DNA from: Kribbella qitaiheensis
GTDB taxonomy: Bacteria; Actinomycetota; Actinomycetes; Propionibacteriales; Kribbellaceae
Assembly (NCBI RefSeq): GCF_014217565.1
Contig: NZ_CP043661.1
Span: 6,634,001-6,698,000 of the forward strand
Direction of reading: 5' to 3'
Length of the DNA stretch: 64,000 nt
Of the stretch, positions 8,592-17,348 are shown one piece after another (the stretch's first letter is position 1; the number at the start of each line of letters is the position of its first letter). The position numbers and the translations under genes were made by a program. Under the pieces are notes generated by a model that saw only the letters and a program-made list of their open reading frames with translations, was not told the DNA's origin and did not search any database.

Positions 8592-9419
8592 GTGGCACCA
8601 GTTCAGGCTCCGCCGTCCCAGCAGCTCCCCGCCGTACAGAAGCTGCGGGTCCGCTTCGCCAAGCGCGGGCGGCTGCGATTCACCTCGCACCGCGACTTCC
8701 AGCGCGCGTTCGAGCGTGCCGTCCGGCGGGCGGACCTCCCAGTGGCGTTCTCGCACGGCTTCAGCCCGCACCCGAAGATCTCGTACGCCGGTGCGGCGCC
8801 GACCGGGGCCGCCTCGGAGGCGGAGTACTTGGAGATCTCGCTCACACAGGAGCGGGATCCCGAGCAGGTCCGGGCCGATCTGGACGAGGCGCTGCCAACC
8901 GGGCTCGACGTCGTCGAGGTGGTGGTCGCGGGCGCCGGATCGCTGGCCGAGCAGCTGGAGGCGAGCGAGTGGTTGATCGCGTTGCCAGGCGTGGATCCGG
9001 CCGACGCCGAGCGGGCAGTGGAGGCATTCCTCGCCCGGGAGGAAATTCTGGTCGAGCGCATGACCAAACGAGGACTTCGCTCGTTCGACTGTCGGGACGC
9101 CGTTCTCCGACTCGCGGTCGGTAGTGAACGGGGGTCGGTTGAGACGTGTGCGATACTGCAAGTGGTGTTACGGCACGGAACCCCGGCCGTGAGACCCGAC
9201 GACGTTCTCGCCGGCGTGCTCGAAGTAGCGACGCTTCCGGTGACGGGCCCGGCTCTTCTGACCAGGCTCGCCCAGGGCCCGCTTATCGCGGCAACCGGCA
9301 CTGTGGACGATCCGCTCGCTCGTGACCGCGACGCCACCCAGGCGACCGCGACCGGCCAGGCGGTCGACCACCAGACGCATTCAGCGGAGGGCGACGCCGC
9401 CGCTCCATCTGTGCCCTGA
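8592..9419 (+). CDS. TIGR03936-family radical-SAM-associated protein (DUF2344)
   Basis: The 275-residue protein begins LPAVQKLRVRFAKRGRLRF and has FTSHRDFQRAFERAVRRA and AFSHGFSPHPKISYA, the family signature. These proteins are normally encoded just after, or fused to, a large B12-binding radical SAM protein (TIGR03960) and just before RNase E/G. RNase E is present downstream, but the gene upstream here is an unrelated MDR on the other strand, so the usual partner is missing from this place. The GTG at 8592 is chosen as start because it follows AGGGG and begins the conserved region. Function is not established. Confidence 0.85.
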   Translation: MAPVQAPPSQQLPAVQKLRVRFAKRGRLRFTSHRDFQRAFERAVRRADLPVAFSHGFSPHPKISYAGAAPTGAASEAEYLEISLTQERDPEQVRADLDEALPTGLDVVEVVVAGAGSLAEQLEASEWLIALPGVDPADAERAVEAFLAREEILVERMTKRGLRSFDCRDAVLRLAVGSERGSVETCAILQVVLRHGTPAVRPDDVLAGVLEVATLPVTGPALLTRLAQGPLIAATGTVDDPLARDRDATQATATGQAVDHQTHSAEGDAAAPSVP

Positions 9420-9564
9420 CGAGCGCGGGGGAGCGGACCCAGAAGGCTTCCGCCGTACCGGCAGCAATTTGCCGGCAGCGGCGAGACCGAGACCGCCAGC
9501 TGGCAGCGCCGGACCGTGACAGGGTCGCAGGGTGCGCCGGAGGGCCAGAGGAGACCCGCACCAC

Positions 9565-12500
9565 ATGCTCGAGAACGAGCCGAACGACACCCAGGCCGCC
9601 GATACGGCTGCCTCCGCCCCCGAGCAGCCCGCCAAGAGGGCGGCTGCCAAGAAGACGGTCCGCAAGCGCCCGGTCAAGAAGACCGCCGCCAAGGCCGCCG
9701 AAGCTCCCGTGCCCGACGCTGCCGACCAGCCGGTCGAGACCGCGGTCAGCACCCAGTCCGACGCCGCGGCCGCCGATCCGGCGCCCGCTCCGGCCAAGCG
9801 TCAGCCGGCCAAGAAGGCCGTCGCAAAGCGGACCGTGAAGAAGGCCGCGGCCAAGCGCCCGGCGAAGAAGGCCGCCACGAGCCAGGACGCGTTCCCGGAA
9901 CTGACCGATGAGTCAGCGCCCGAGGCAGCCGTACAGGTCCCGGCGGCTGAGGCGGAGACCCAGGCGCCGGCGAAGAAGACCACCCGCAAGCGCACCCCCC
10001 GCAAGAGCGCCGCCGCGCGCCAGGCGGATCTGCTCGCTGAGGAGGCCGCCGTCACCGACGGCCCGGTCGCCGACGCCGAAGAGGACGAGGAAGCCCTCGC
10101 CGAAGCAGCCGCCGCGCTCGAGGCCGCCGCTGCCGAGGCCGCAATGGCTCCCGCCGAGACCACCCGCCGTCGCCGGCGCGCGCCTGCCGCTGCTGCCGTG
10201 CTGTTCCAAGCGCCTACCGACGTACCGGCCCAGGCGGCCGCGACCAGCCCGGTCGAGGCCACCCCTGTCGAGGACGGTTCCGTCAAGGCCCCCTCCACGA
10301 AGCGCGTTTCCACTCGGACCCGTAACGCCAAGGTCGTGCCGGTCGAGGCTGACGCCGACGAGGTAGCGGCCGAGCCGGCCGAGGACGAGCAGCCGACCGG
10401 CAGCCGCCGTCGCCGGAGCCGTCGCAGCCGGGACGCCGAAGAGGTCGCCACCGACCGCGCCGAGCCGGTGTTCGAAGCGGCCCGCCAGATCGAGCCGGAA
10501 GACGCCGCCGACGACGCCGAGTCCGATGCCGATGACGTCGATGGTGAGGACGGTGCCGAGGGCACCCGTCGCCGCCGTCGCCGCCGCGGTGGCCGTCGTC
10601 GCCGCAAGCCAGGGGACGGCTCCGAGGACAGCGCCGACGAGAACGACGACGAGTCCGAGGACGACGCGGAGAACCAGTCCGACACCGACGAGCAGGACGA
10701 CTCCGAGGACGACTCGGAAGCCGGGAGCTCCTCGCGCCGCCGTCGCCGTCGTCGCCGCCGCAAGGGCGAGGACAGCGGCAGCGCCGCCGACGACCCGGAC
10801 GAGACCGTCGTACGGGTCCGTGAGCCGCGCAGCAAGACCATCTCGAACGAGATCACCGCGGTCGAGGGCTCGACCCGGCTGGAGGCGAAGAAGCAGCGCC
10901 GCCGCGAGGGTCGCGCCGCCGGTCGCCGCCGGGCGCCGATCGTGACCGAGGCCGAGTTCCTGGCCCGGCGCGAGTCGGTCGAGCGGACGATGGTGATCCG
11001 GGCCCGCGACGACCTGACCCAGATCGCGGTCTCCGAGGACAACGTGCTCGTGGAGCACTACGTCACCACCGCCGAGCAGAGTTCGCTGATCGGCAACGTG
11101 TACCTCGGCCGCGTCCAGAACGTGCTGCCGAGCATGGAGGCCGCGTTCATCGACATCGGCAAGGGCCGCAACGCGGTCCTGTACGCCGGTGAGGTCGACT
11201 GGTCCACGCTCGGCGCCGGCAACGGCCCGCGCAAGATCGAGTCGGTGCTCAAGTCCGGCCAGGCGGTCCTGGTCCAGGTGACCAAGGACCCGATCGGCCA
11301 CAAGGGCGCCCGGCTGACCAACCAGATCAGCCTGCCCGGCCGGTACGTCGTGTACGTGCCGCGCGGCGGCAACGGCGGCATCAGCCGCAAGCTCCCCGAC
11401 ACCGAGCGGAACCGCCTGAAGGGCATCCTCAAGGACATCGTTCCGGACGAGGCGGGCGTGATCGTCCGGACCGCGGCCGAGGGCGCCACCGAGGAGGAGC
11501 TCACCGCCGACGTCACCCGCCTGCAGGCGTTCTGGGAGGACATCGACAAGAAGTCGAAGTCCGGCCAGGCGCCCGCGCTGCTGCACGGCGAGCCGGATCT
11601 GCTGATCCGGGTGGTCCGCGACCTGTTCACCGAGGACTTCACCAAGCTGGTCATCTCCGGCGACGACGCCTTCGACCAGGTCAGCGAGTACGTCTCGTCC
11701 GTGGCCCCGCACCTGGCCGACCGGGTCCAAAAGTGGAGCCCGTCGCCTAATGAGCAGAGCGACGTCTTCTCGAACTACCGGATCGACGAGCAGATCAAGA
11801 AGGCGCTCGACCGCAAGGTCTGGTTGCCGTCGGGTGGTTCGCTGGTCATCGACCGGACCGAGGCGATGACCGTCGTCGACGTCAACACCGGCAAGTTCAC
11901 CGGCTCCGGGGGCAACCTCGAGGAGACGGTCACCAAGAACAACCTGGAAGCGGCCGAGGAGATCGTTCGCCAGCTCCGGCTGCGCGACATCGGCGGCATC
12001 ATCGTGATCGACTTCATCGACATGGTGCTGGAGCTCAACCGCGACCTCGTACTGCGCCGGCTAGTGGAGTGCCTGGGCCGGGACCGGACCAAGCACCAGG
12101 TCGCCGAGGTCACCTCGCTGGGCCTGGTCCAGATGACCCGCAAGCGGATCGGTACCGGCCTGCTCGAGGCGTTCAGCGAGAACTGCGACCACTGTGGTGG
12201 CCGCGGGCTGGTCCTGCACGACGAGCCGAAGGAATCGCGCCGTCGCGCCGACGACGGCCGCAGCCGCGGCGGTCAGCAGAACCAGGGCGGCCAGAACCAG
12301 GGCGGCCAGAGCCAGGGCAGCCAGAGCCAGGGCAGCCAGAACCAAGGCCAGAACCAGGGCGGTCAGCAGAGCAACGGTGGCCAGAACGGTCACGACGGCG
12401 AGCAGAAGAGCGGCGACGGCGACGGCGACGGTGCGAAGAAGAGCTCGCGCAGCCGGAACCGCGGTCGTGGGCGCGGTCGCGGTGAGGGTTCCGACGAGCA

Positions 12501-13095
12501 CACCGAGTCGACCGAGACCCCGTCGAACGGTGACGCCGCTCAGCGCGTCGCTCAGATCGCCGCAGCCACCCTCGCCAGTGGCGAGAAGGCCAACGGCACC
12601 GATCAGCACGGCACCGACGAGAAGGTCACCGGAGCCGAGCACCAAGGCAACGACCAGCAGGCCAGTGGCGACCAGCAGTCGTCGTCGGGTGCGGATTCTG
12701 CTGAGCGCAGGGACGGTGGCGAGGCCGCCCAGAGCGAGGAGCGGGCGCCGGGTAGCCAGCGCAGCAGGCGTCGCCGCGGCGGTTCCGGCCAGGCCGGCAC
12801 CGCCGTAGCGGAGCAGGACGGCGCGCAGAGCTCGCAGGAGCCGGCTCGCGGCGACAGCAGCGGGCGTGGCGGCGAGCAGGTTGCCGCCGAGCAGGGCAAC
12901 AGCGCTGCTGAGCAGGGCCAGGACGGCGCTGAGCAGGAGAAGGCAGAGCAGACCGGCTCCGGCCGGAACGGCAGCACCAGGAGGCGGCGTAGCAGCCGTG
13001 GCCGGGGTGCTGCGAGCAGTAACGAAGGTGACGCGGGCAACAGCGGGACCGACCAGCCGGTCAGTGCCCAGGAGCTGGCGTCCACCCCGGTTTGA
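9565..13095 (+). CDS. rne: Ribonuclease E/G with long low-complexity flanks
   Basis: The endoribonuclease cleaves single-stranded AU-rich RNA in mRNA decay and rRNA processing. The 1176-residue protein starts at ATG 9565 with GAGGAGA nine bases upstream. The first ~430 residues are low-complexity Ala/Lys/Pro (histone H1-like AKK repeats), then acidic and Arg-rich blocks. The core follows: S1 domain (GNVYLGRVQNVLPSMEAAF), catalytic DNase I-like domain (VDVNTGKFTG, GGIIVIDFIDM) and a zinc-link CDHCGGRG. The last ~290 residues are Gly/Gln/Asn repeats and Arg-rich patches. The flanks are far longer than the catalytic core, as in other actinobacterial RNase E proteins, where they act in RNA or protein binding. 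An 11-bp GC hairpin follows the stop. Confidence 0.93.
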   Translation: MLENEPNDTQAADTAASAPEQPAKRAAAKKTVRKRPVKKTAAKAAEAPVPDAADQPVETAVSTQSDAAAADPAPAPAKRQPAKKAVAKRTVKKAAAKRPAKKAATSQDAFPELTDESAPEAAVQVPAAEAETQAPAKKTTRKRTPRKSAAARQADLLAEEAAVTDGPVADAEEDEEALAEAAAALEAAAAEAAMAPAETTRRRRRAPAAAAVLFQAPTDVPAQAAATSPVEATPVEDGSVKAPSTKRVSTRTRNAKVVPVEADADEVAAEPAEDEQPTGSRRRRSRRSRDAEEVATDRAEPVFEAARQIEPEDAADDAESDADDVDGEDGAEGTRRRRRRRGGRRRRKPGDGSEDSADENDDESEDDAENQSDTDEQDDSEDDSEAGSSSRRRRRRRRRKGEDSGSAADDPDETVVRVREPRSKTISNEITAVEGSTRLEAKKQRRREGRAAGRRRAPIVTEAEFLARRESVERTMVIRARDDLTQIAVSEDNVLVEHYVTTAEQSSLIGNVYLGRVQNVLPSMEAAFIDIGKGRNAVLYAGEVDWSTLGAGNGPRKIESVLKSGQAVLVQVTKDPIGHKGARLTNQISLPGRYVVYVPRGGNGGISRKLPDTERNRLKGILKDIVPDEAGVIVRTAAEGATEEELTADVTRLQAFWEDIDKKSKSGQAPALLHGEPDLLIRVVRDLFTEDFTKLVISGDDAFDQVSEYVSSVAPHLADRVQKWSPSPNEQSDVFSNYRIDEQIKKALDRKVWLPSGGSLVIDRTEAMTVVDVNTGKFTGSGGNLEETVTKNNLEAAEEIVRQLRLRDIGGIIVIDFIDMVLELNRDLVLRRLVECLGRDRTKHQVAEVTSLGLVQMTRKRIGTGLLEAFSENCDHCGGRGLVLHDEPKESRRRADDGRSRGGQQNQGGQNQGGQSQGSQSQGSQNQGQNQGGQQSNGGQNGHDGEQKSGDGDGDGAKKSSRSRNRGRGRGRGEGSDEHTESTETPSNGDAAQRVAQIAAATLASGEKANGTDQHGTDEKVTGAEHQGNDQQASGDQQSSSGADSAERRDGGEAAQSEERAPGSQRSRRRRGGSGQAGTAVAEQDGAQSSQEPARGDSSGRGGEQVAAEQGNSAAEQGQDGAEQEKAEQTGSGRNGSTRRRRSSRGRGAASSNEGDAGNSGTDQPVSAQELASTPV

Positions 13096-13104
13096 CCCAC
13101 CCGC

Positions 13105-13139
13105 GACGCGCGCCGTAAACTCAAGCTTCGGCGCGCGTC
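13105..13139 (+). terminator. Stem-loop after rne
   Basis: GACGCGCGCCG (13105-13115) pairs perfectly with CGGCGCGCGTC (13129-13139) around a 13-base loop. There is no U-tract, as is common in high-GC actinobacteria. It lies 10 bases after the rne stop and 85 bases before rplU, so it probably limits read-through into the ribosomal genes or marks an RNA-processing point. Confidence 0.6.
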
Positions 13140-13224
13140 TCGCGTGCCTCATTTGTGTGGGCCCACAGCTGTAGGTCTGTGCAGGCCCGGTAAGACTTCC
13201 GAACAATAGAGAGTGAGACCCACG

Positions 13225-13542
13225 GTGTACGCGATCGTGCGCAGTGGCGGCACCCAGCAGAAGGTCGCCGTCGGCGATGTCATCGAGATCGACAGCTTGA
13301 CGGATCAGGTCGGCGACACAGTGTCGCTGTCCGCGGTCCTCGTCGTCGATGGCGACACCGTGACGACCGATGCAGCCGCTTTGTCCAAGGTGGCCGTGTC
13401 GGCCGAGGTCCTCGGCCGTACCAAGGGCCCGAAGATCCACATCCTCAAATACAAGAACAAGACCGGTTACCGCAAGCGCCAGGGGCACCGCCAGCACTAC
13501 ACCCAGGTCAAGGTCACCGCGATCGACGCCAAGAAGAAGTGA
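13225..13542 (+). CDS. rplU: 50S ribosomal protein L21
   Basis: The 105-residue protein reads VYAIVRSGGTQQKVAVGD at its start and ends with KRQGHRQHYTQVKVT, both typical of bL21, which binds 23S rRNA domain I. The GTG at 13225 is the likely start because conservation begins there; an in-frame GTG at 13213 is the alternative. The gene is followed 12 bases later by rpmA, the standard pairing. Confidence 0.96.
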   Translation: MYAIVRSGGTQQKVAVGDVIEIDSLTDQVGDTVSLSAVLVVDGDTVTTDAAALSKVAVSAEVLGRTKGPKIHILKYKNKTGYRKRQGHRQHYTQVKVTAIDAKKK

Positions 13543-13554
13543 GCTGATTCAGAC

Positions 13555-13815
13555 ATGGCACACAAAAAGGGAGCAGCGTCGACCCGTAACGGTCGCGACT
13601 CCAACGCACAGCGCCTCGGCGTGAAGCGCTTCGGTGGCCAGCTGGTCAACGCCGGCGAGATCATCGTCCGCCAGCGTGGCACCCACTTCCACCCGGGCAA
13701 CCTGGTCGGCCGTGGCGGCGACGACACCCTGTTCGCGCTGGCCGAGGGCCACGTGGAGTTCGGTGTCCGTCGTGGACGTCGCGTCGTCAACATCGTCCCG
13801 GCCCCGGCGGAGTAG
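13555..13815 (+). CDS. rpmA: 50S ribosomal protein L27
   Basis: This 86-residue bL27 begins MAHKKGAASTRNGRDS and contains VRQRGTHFHPG and RGGDDTLFAL. The N-terminus of L27 reaches the peptidyl-transferase centre; no extra leader peptide of the Firmicutes type is present. It is co-transcribed with rplU and closed by a strong stem-loop 33 bases downstream. Confidence 0.97.
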   Translation: MAHKKGAASTRNGRDSNAQRLGVKRFGGQLVNAGEIIVRQRGTHFHPGNLVGRGGDDTLFALAEGHVEFGVRRGRRVVNIVPAPAE

Positions 13816-13848
13816 TACCGCCACCCGGACGAGTCACAAAGGCCTTTT

Positions 13849-13886
13849 CGAAGGGCGGGTCGCGGAATAGCGCGACCCGCCCTTCG
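13849..13886 (+). terminator. Strong terminator after rpmA
   Basis: A perfect 16-bp stem (CGAAGGGCGGGTCGCG at 13849-13864 with its complement at 13871-13886) closes a 6-base loop. TTTT lies just upstream of the stem on the plus strand, so it may also work in the other direction. It separates the ribosomal pair from obgE. Confidence 0.85.
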
Positions 13887-13983
13887 GCTATGTACAGAGG
13901 AAGTGCGCACCCGCGGTACGAGGGACCGCGCACCGCAGTACGGCAGTCAGAGCAACAATCGAGTCAGCAGGAAGTAGATACCG

Positions 13984-15639
13984 ATGGCGATCCCCAGCTT
14001 TGTCGACCGTGTCACGGTGCACGTCACCGGTGGCAACGGCGGAAACGGCTGCGCCTCGGTGCACCGGGAGAAGTTCCGGCCGCTCGGCGGTCCCGACGGC
14101 GGCAACGGCGGTGACGGCGGCAGCATCATCCTGCGCGTCGACCCCGACCTGACCACGCTGGTCGACTACCACCGGTCCGCGCACCGCTCCGCGACGAACG
14201 GTGTCCAGGGCAAGGGTGACCACCAGATCGGCAGCAAGGGCGGCGACGTCGTCCTTCCCGTCCCGGACGGCACGGTCGTCAGTACGCCGGAAGGCGAGCT
14301 GCTGGCCGACCTGATCGGCGCCGGCTCGGAGTACGTGGCAGCCGCCGGCGGTAAGGGCGGCCTCGGCAACGCGGCGCTGGCCAGCTCCACCCGCAAGGCC
14401 CCCGGTTTCGCGCTGCTCGGTGAGAACGGCGAGGAACGCACGATCGTCCTCGAGCTCAAGGTCGTCGCCGACATCGGTCTGGTCGGCTTCCCGAGCGCGG
14501 GCAAGTCGTCGCTGGTCGCCTCGATCAGCCGGGCCCGGCCGAAGATCGCCGACTACCCGTTCACCACCCTGATCCCGAACCTGGGGGTCGTCGTTGCCGG
14601 TGACAACACCTTCACCGTCGCCGACGTACCGGGCCTGATCGAGGGTGCGAGCCAGGGACGCGGGCTCGGACACGACTTCCTGCGGCATGTGGAGCGCTGC
14701 GCCGCGCTGGTGCACGTGATCGACTGCGCGACGTACGAGCCCGGCCGGGACCCGCTGAGCGACCTCGACGTGATCGAGGCCGAGCTCGCGGCGCACGGCG
14801 GGCTGGAGGACCGGCCGCGGCTGGTCGCCCTGAACAAGGTGGACGTGCCGGACGCCAAGGAGATGGCCGAGATGGTGACGGCCGAGCTCGAGCAGCGCGG
14901 CCTGCAGGTGTTCTCGATCTCGACCGCCAGCCACGAAGGCCTCGACGCGCTCAAGTTCGCGATGGCCGACATCGTCGCCAAGCGGCGGGCGGAGACCGAG
15001 AAGCCGGAGACCACCCGGATCATCATCCGTCCGCACGCGACCGGTGGCTCCGAGTTCAAGCTGAAGAAGACCCCCGAAGGCACCTGGCTGATCCAGGGCG
15101 AGAAGCCGGAGCGCTGGGTCCGGCAGACCGACTTCGGCAACGCCGAGGCGACCGGGTACCTGGCCGACCGGCTGAACCGGCTCGGCGTCGAGAAGGAGTT
15201 GCTGGAGCGCGGCGCGATGGAGGGCGACGGGGTGATGATCGGCGACGGCCCGAACGCGGTCGTCTTCGACTTCCAGCCCGAGGTCCAGGCCGGTGCGGAG
15301 AACCTGGCCCGGCGTGGTGAGGACCACCGGCTCGACCAGCCGCGTCCGTCCATCGTGCGCCGCCGCGAGAAGGACGGGGAGTACCACGCGTTCCGCGAAG
15401 GGGAGCGCGCGGTCGACTACTCGGAGTACGGCCAGGGTTGGGTCGAGGACGAGGTCGACCTCACGCCGGCCGAGGCCAAGGCGGCGCAGAAGGCTGCCGA
15501 GAAGCTCGCCCGCAGGGAAGCCCGCGAGCTGGAGGCACGGCTGGAGCTCGAGGCCGAGCAGCGCTACATCGCGGGCGAGGACATCGACATCGAGGCCGAA
15601 CTGGCCGCCGAGCGGGACGCTTCGTCTCAGGACGTGTGA
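13984..15639 (+). CDS. obgE: GTPase Obg
   Basis: Obg is an essential ribosome-assembly and stress GTPase that binds the 50S subunit. The 551-residue protein has the glycine-rich Obg fold (residues 1-160, GGPDGGNGGDGGSI), a G domain with GFPSAGKSS (G1), DVPG (G3) and NKVD (G4), a C-terminal OCT domain (about residues 345-425) and a long charged tail rich in Ala/Glu/Arg that is extended relative to E. coli. It overlaps or abuts proB, so the two are likely cotranscribed. Confidence 0.96.
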   Translation: MAIPSFVDRVTVHVTGGNGGNGCASVHREKFRPLGGPDGGNGGDGGSIILRVDPDLTTLVDYHRSAHRSATNGVQGKGDHQIGSKGGDVVLPVPDGTVVSTPEGELLADLIGAGSEYVAAAGGKGGLGNAALASSTRKAPGFALLGENGEERTIVLELKVVADIGLVGFPSAGKSSLVASISRARPKIADYPFTTLIPNLGVVVAGDNTFTVADVPGLIEGASQGRGLGHDFLRHVERCAALVHVIDCATYEPGRDPLSDLDVIEAELAAHGGLEDRPRLVALNKVDVPDAKEMAEMVTAELEQRGLQVFSISTASHEGLDALKFAMADIVAKRRAETEKPETTRIIIRPHATGGSEFKLKKTPEGTWLIQGEKPERWVRQTDFGNAEATGYLADRLNRLGVEKELLERGAMEGDGVMIGDGPNAVVFDFQPEVQAGAENLARRGEDHRLDQPRPSIVRRREKDGEYHAFREGERAVDYSEYGQGWVEDEVDLTPAEAKAAQKAAEKLARREARELEARLELEAEQRYIAGEDIDIEAELAAERDASSQDV

Positions 15640-15644
15640 ATGCG

Positions 15645-16758
15645 ATGACCGAGCGCGCGGAGGTCGTCAAGGCTTCGCGGATCGTGGTGAAGGTCGGTTC
15701 GTCATCGCTGACCCAGCGAGGACGGATCGACCTGGAGCGCCTGCGCCTGCTGGTGGACGCGCTCGCCGCCCGCCGGGTCGAGGGCACCGAGGTCGTGCTG
15801 GTTTCGTCCGGTGCGATAGCGGCAGGCCTTGCCCCGATGGGATTGCGCTCGCGTCCGAAGGACCTCGCCACCCAGCAGGCGGCGGCCTCGGTCGGCCAGG
15901 GGCTGCTGATGGCTCGCTACAGCGACGCGTTCGCGGCGCACGGACTGCAGGTCGGTCAGGTCTTGCTGACCATCGACGACGTCACCCGGCGGAGCCACTA
16001 TCGCAACGCCTACCGGACTTTCGCGCGCCTGCTGGAGCTCGGCGTCGTCCCGATCGTGAATGAGAACGACACCGTCGCGACCACCGAGATCCGCTTTGGC
16101 GACAACGACCGCTTGGCCGCGTTGACCAGCCATCTCGTGCACACCGATCTGCTGGTACTGCTGTCGGATGTCGACGGCCTGTACGACGGGGATCCGCGCA
16201 AGCCCGGCACGACGATGATCAGCGAAGTCCGCGGATCGGCTGACCTCGCGAAGCTGAAGATCGGCCGCACGGGGTCGTCGGGCGTCGGTACGGGCGGTAT
16301 GCAGACCAAGGTCGAAGCGGCCGCGATCGCTACCGAGGCAGGGATTCCGGTGGTGCTCACCTCCGCGGCCCGCGTCGGTGAGGCGCTTCGGGGCGACGCT
16401 GTCGGCACGCTTTTCCATCCGACCGGCCGGCGTCGCAAGACCCGGCTGCTGTGGCTCGCCCATGCCACATCGGGTCAGGGCCGGCTCCAGCTCGACGAGG
16501 GCGCGGTCCGCGCGGTGACAGAACGCCGTACTTCGTTGCTTCCGGCCGGCATCAGTTCGGTCGAAGGCAACTTCTCCGCAGGCGATCCGGTCGACCTCGT
16601 CTCGCCCGCCGGCGTGGTGATCGCGCGCGGCCCTGGTCAACTACGACGCAGCCGAACTCCCGGACCTGCTCGGCCGCTCCACCCGCGACCTGGCCCGCGA
16701 GCTCGGCGCGGCGTACGAGCGCGAGGTGGTCCACCGCGACGACCTCGTCCTGCTCTAA
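15645..16758 (+). CDS. proB: Glutamate 5-kinase (one apparent frameshift)
   Basis: ProB phosphorylates glutamate in the first step of proline synthesis. The kinase domain (IVVKVGSSSLT, VSSGAIAAG, NENDTVATTEIRFGDND) and most of the C-terminal PUA domain are intact. At 16631-16633 a CCC run shifts the frame. With one C removed the protein continues ARGLVNYDAAELPDLLGR to the conserved end VVHRDDLVLL and stops at 16758 (370 residues). As written, the frame runs on to 16958 with non-native sequence. The start is ATG 15645 or a GTG at 15636 overlapping the obgE stop. proA lies 6 kb away rather than adjacent. Sequencing error is more likely than a real lesion. Confidence 0.9.
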
Positions 16759-16772
16759 CGCCACACCCCCGC

Positions 16773-16820
16773 TTACGTCCGAAGCGCAGAGGGTCCTGCC
16801 CCACAGCTCCTCGGACGCAA
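16773..16820. repeat. 48-bp palindromic intergenic repeat, copy 4
   Basis: The arms ACGTCCGA and TCGGACGC enclose GAGGGTCCTGCCCC, the same orientation as copy 1. It is the first of three consecutive copies between the convergent proB and usp genes, starting 15 bases after the restored proB stop. Confidence 0.75.
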
Positions 16821-16833
16821 GGTGACCCCCGGC

Positions 16834-16881
16834 TAACGTCCGAAGAAGCGGAGGGACGTCAACTCCACTTCTTCGGACGTC
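16834..16881. repeat. 48-bp palindromic intergenic repeat, copy 5 (diverged core)
   Basis: The arms ACGTCCGAAGAAG (16836-16848) and CTTCTTCGGACGT (16868-16880) pair. The interior GGAGGGACGTCAACTCC differs from the other copies, yet stem pairing is kept, which suggests selection for structure or mobility of the ends. Confidence 0.75.
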
Positions 16882-16898
16882 AGCAAACACGGCTGGGG

Positions 16899-16943
16899 AC
16901 GTCCGAAGCGGTGAGGGTTCTGCCCCACGGTTGTTCGGACGCA
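16899..16943. repeat. 48-bp palindromic intergenic repeat, copy 6
   Basis: The arms ACGTCCGAA (16899-16907) and TTCGGACGC (16934-16942) enclose GAGGGTTCTGCCCC. It ends 12 bases before the stop codon of the usp gene. Confidence 0.75.
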
Positions 16944-16954
16944 AGCAAGCCGCT

Positions 16955-17347
16955 CTAGGTGGACTTCACTGCCAGGACAGGGCATTCGGCTTCCAGCAGG
17001 ATGGTCTGGGCCTGGCTGCCGAGGATGAGCTTGCCGACCGGACTGCGGCGGCGGAGGCCGATCACGATGAGTTCGGCGTTGAGGTCGTGCGCCAGGGCGA
17101 GGATCTGGTCGGCCGCATCCTTGCTCTCGACCAGTTGGGTGAGTTCGTGGTCGACACCCGAGGACGCCAGCCGGTCCTCGACCGAGTGCCATTGCGTCCC
17201 GGTCGCGAACCGGCTGTCCACCAGCGATTCACCGCGGCTGGAATTCACCACGACCAGCCGTTGGCCGCGGCGCTGCGCCTCGCCGATCGCGCTCTCCAGC
17301 GCGGCGACACCTTCCGGAGTCGGTACATAGCCGACGACGATCGCCAT
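16955..17347 (-). CDS. Universal stress protein (UspA family)
   Basis: This 130-residue single-domain protein begins MAIVVGYVPTPEG and has LIVIGLRRRSPVGKLILGSQAQ with the ATP-binding G-x2-G-x9-G-S/T-like segment, typical of ATP-binding Usp proteins. It starts one base after the stop of tctA and is likely the last gene of the tctCBA-usp operon. Usp genes next to tripartite transporters are seen in other actinobacteria; the functional link is unknown. Confidence 0.85.
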   Translation of the reverse strand: MAIVVGYVPTPEGVAALESAIGEAQRRGQRLVVVNSSRGESLVDSRFATGTQWHSVEDRLASSGVDHELTQLVESKDAADQILALAHDLNAELIVIGLRRRSPVGKLILGSQAQTILLEAECPVLAVKST

Positions 17348-17348
17348 C

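Noticed and set aside
13096..13224. Ribosomal-protein leader RNA before rplU
   Set aside because: The only clear structure is the rne-end hairpin. I cannot support an L21 leader motif from sequence alone.
12061..13497. Long minus-strand frames opposite rne
   Set aside because: They arise from the GC-biased codon pattern of rne, have Val/Ala/Leu-rich composition without motifs, and lack ribosome sites.
15438..16958. A 506-residue ProB with a long extra C-terminus
   Set aside because: The N-terminal part is out of frame with obgE's own coding and the tail is Arg/Pro-rich frame-shifted sequence. The repaired end at 16758 matches the family.
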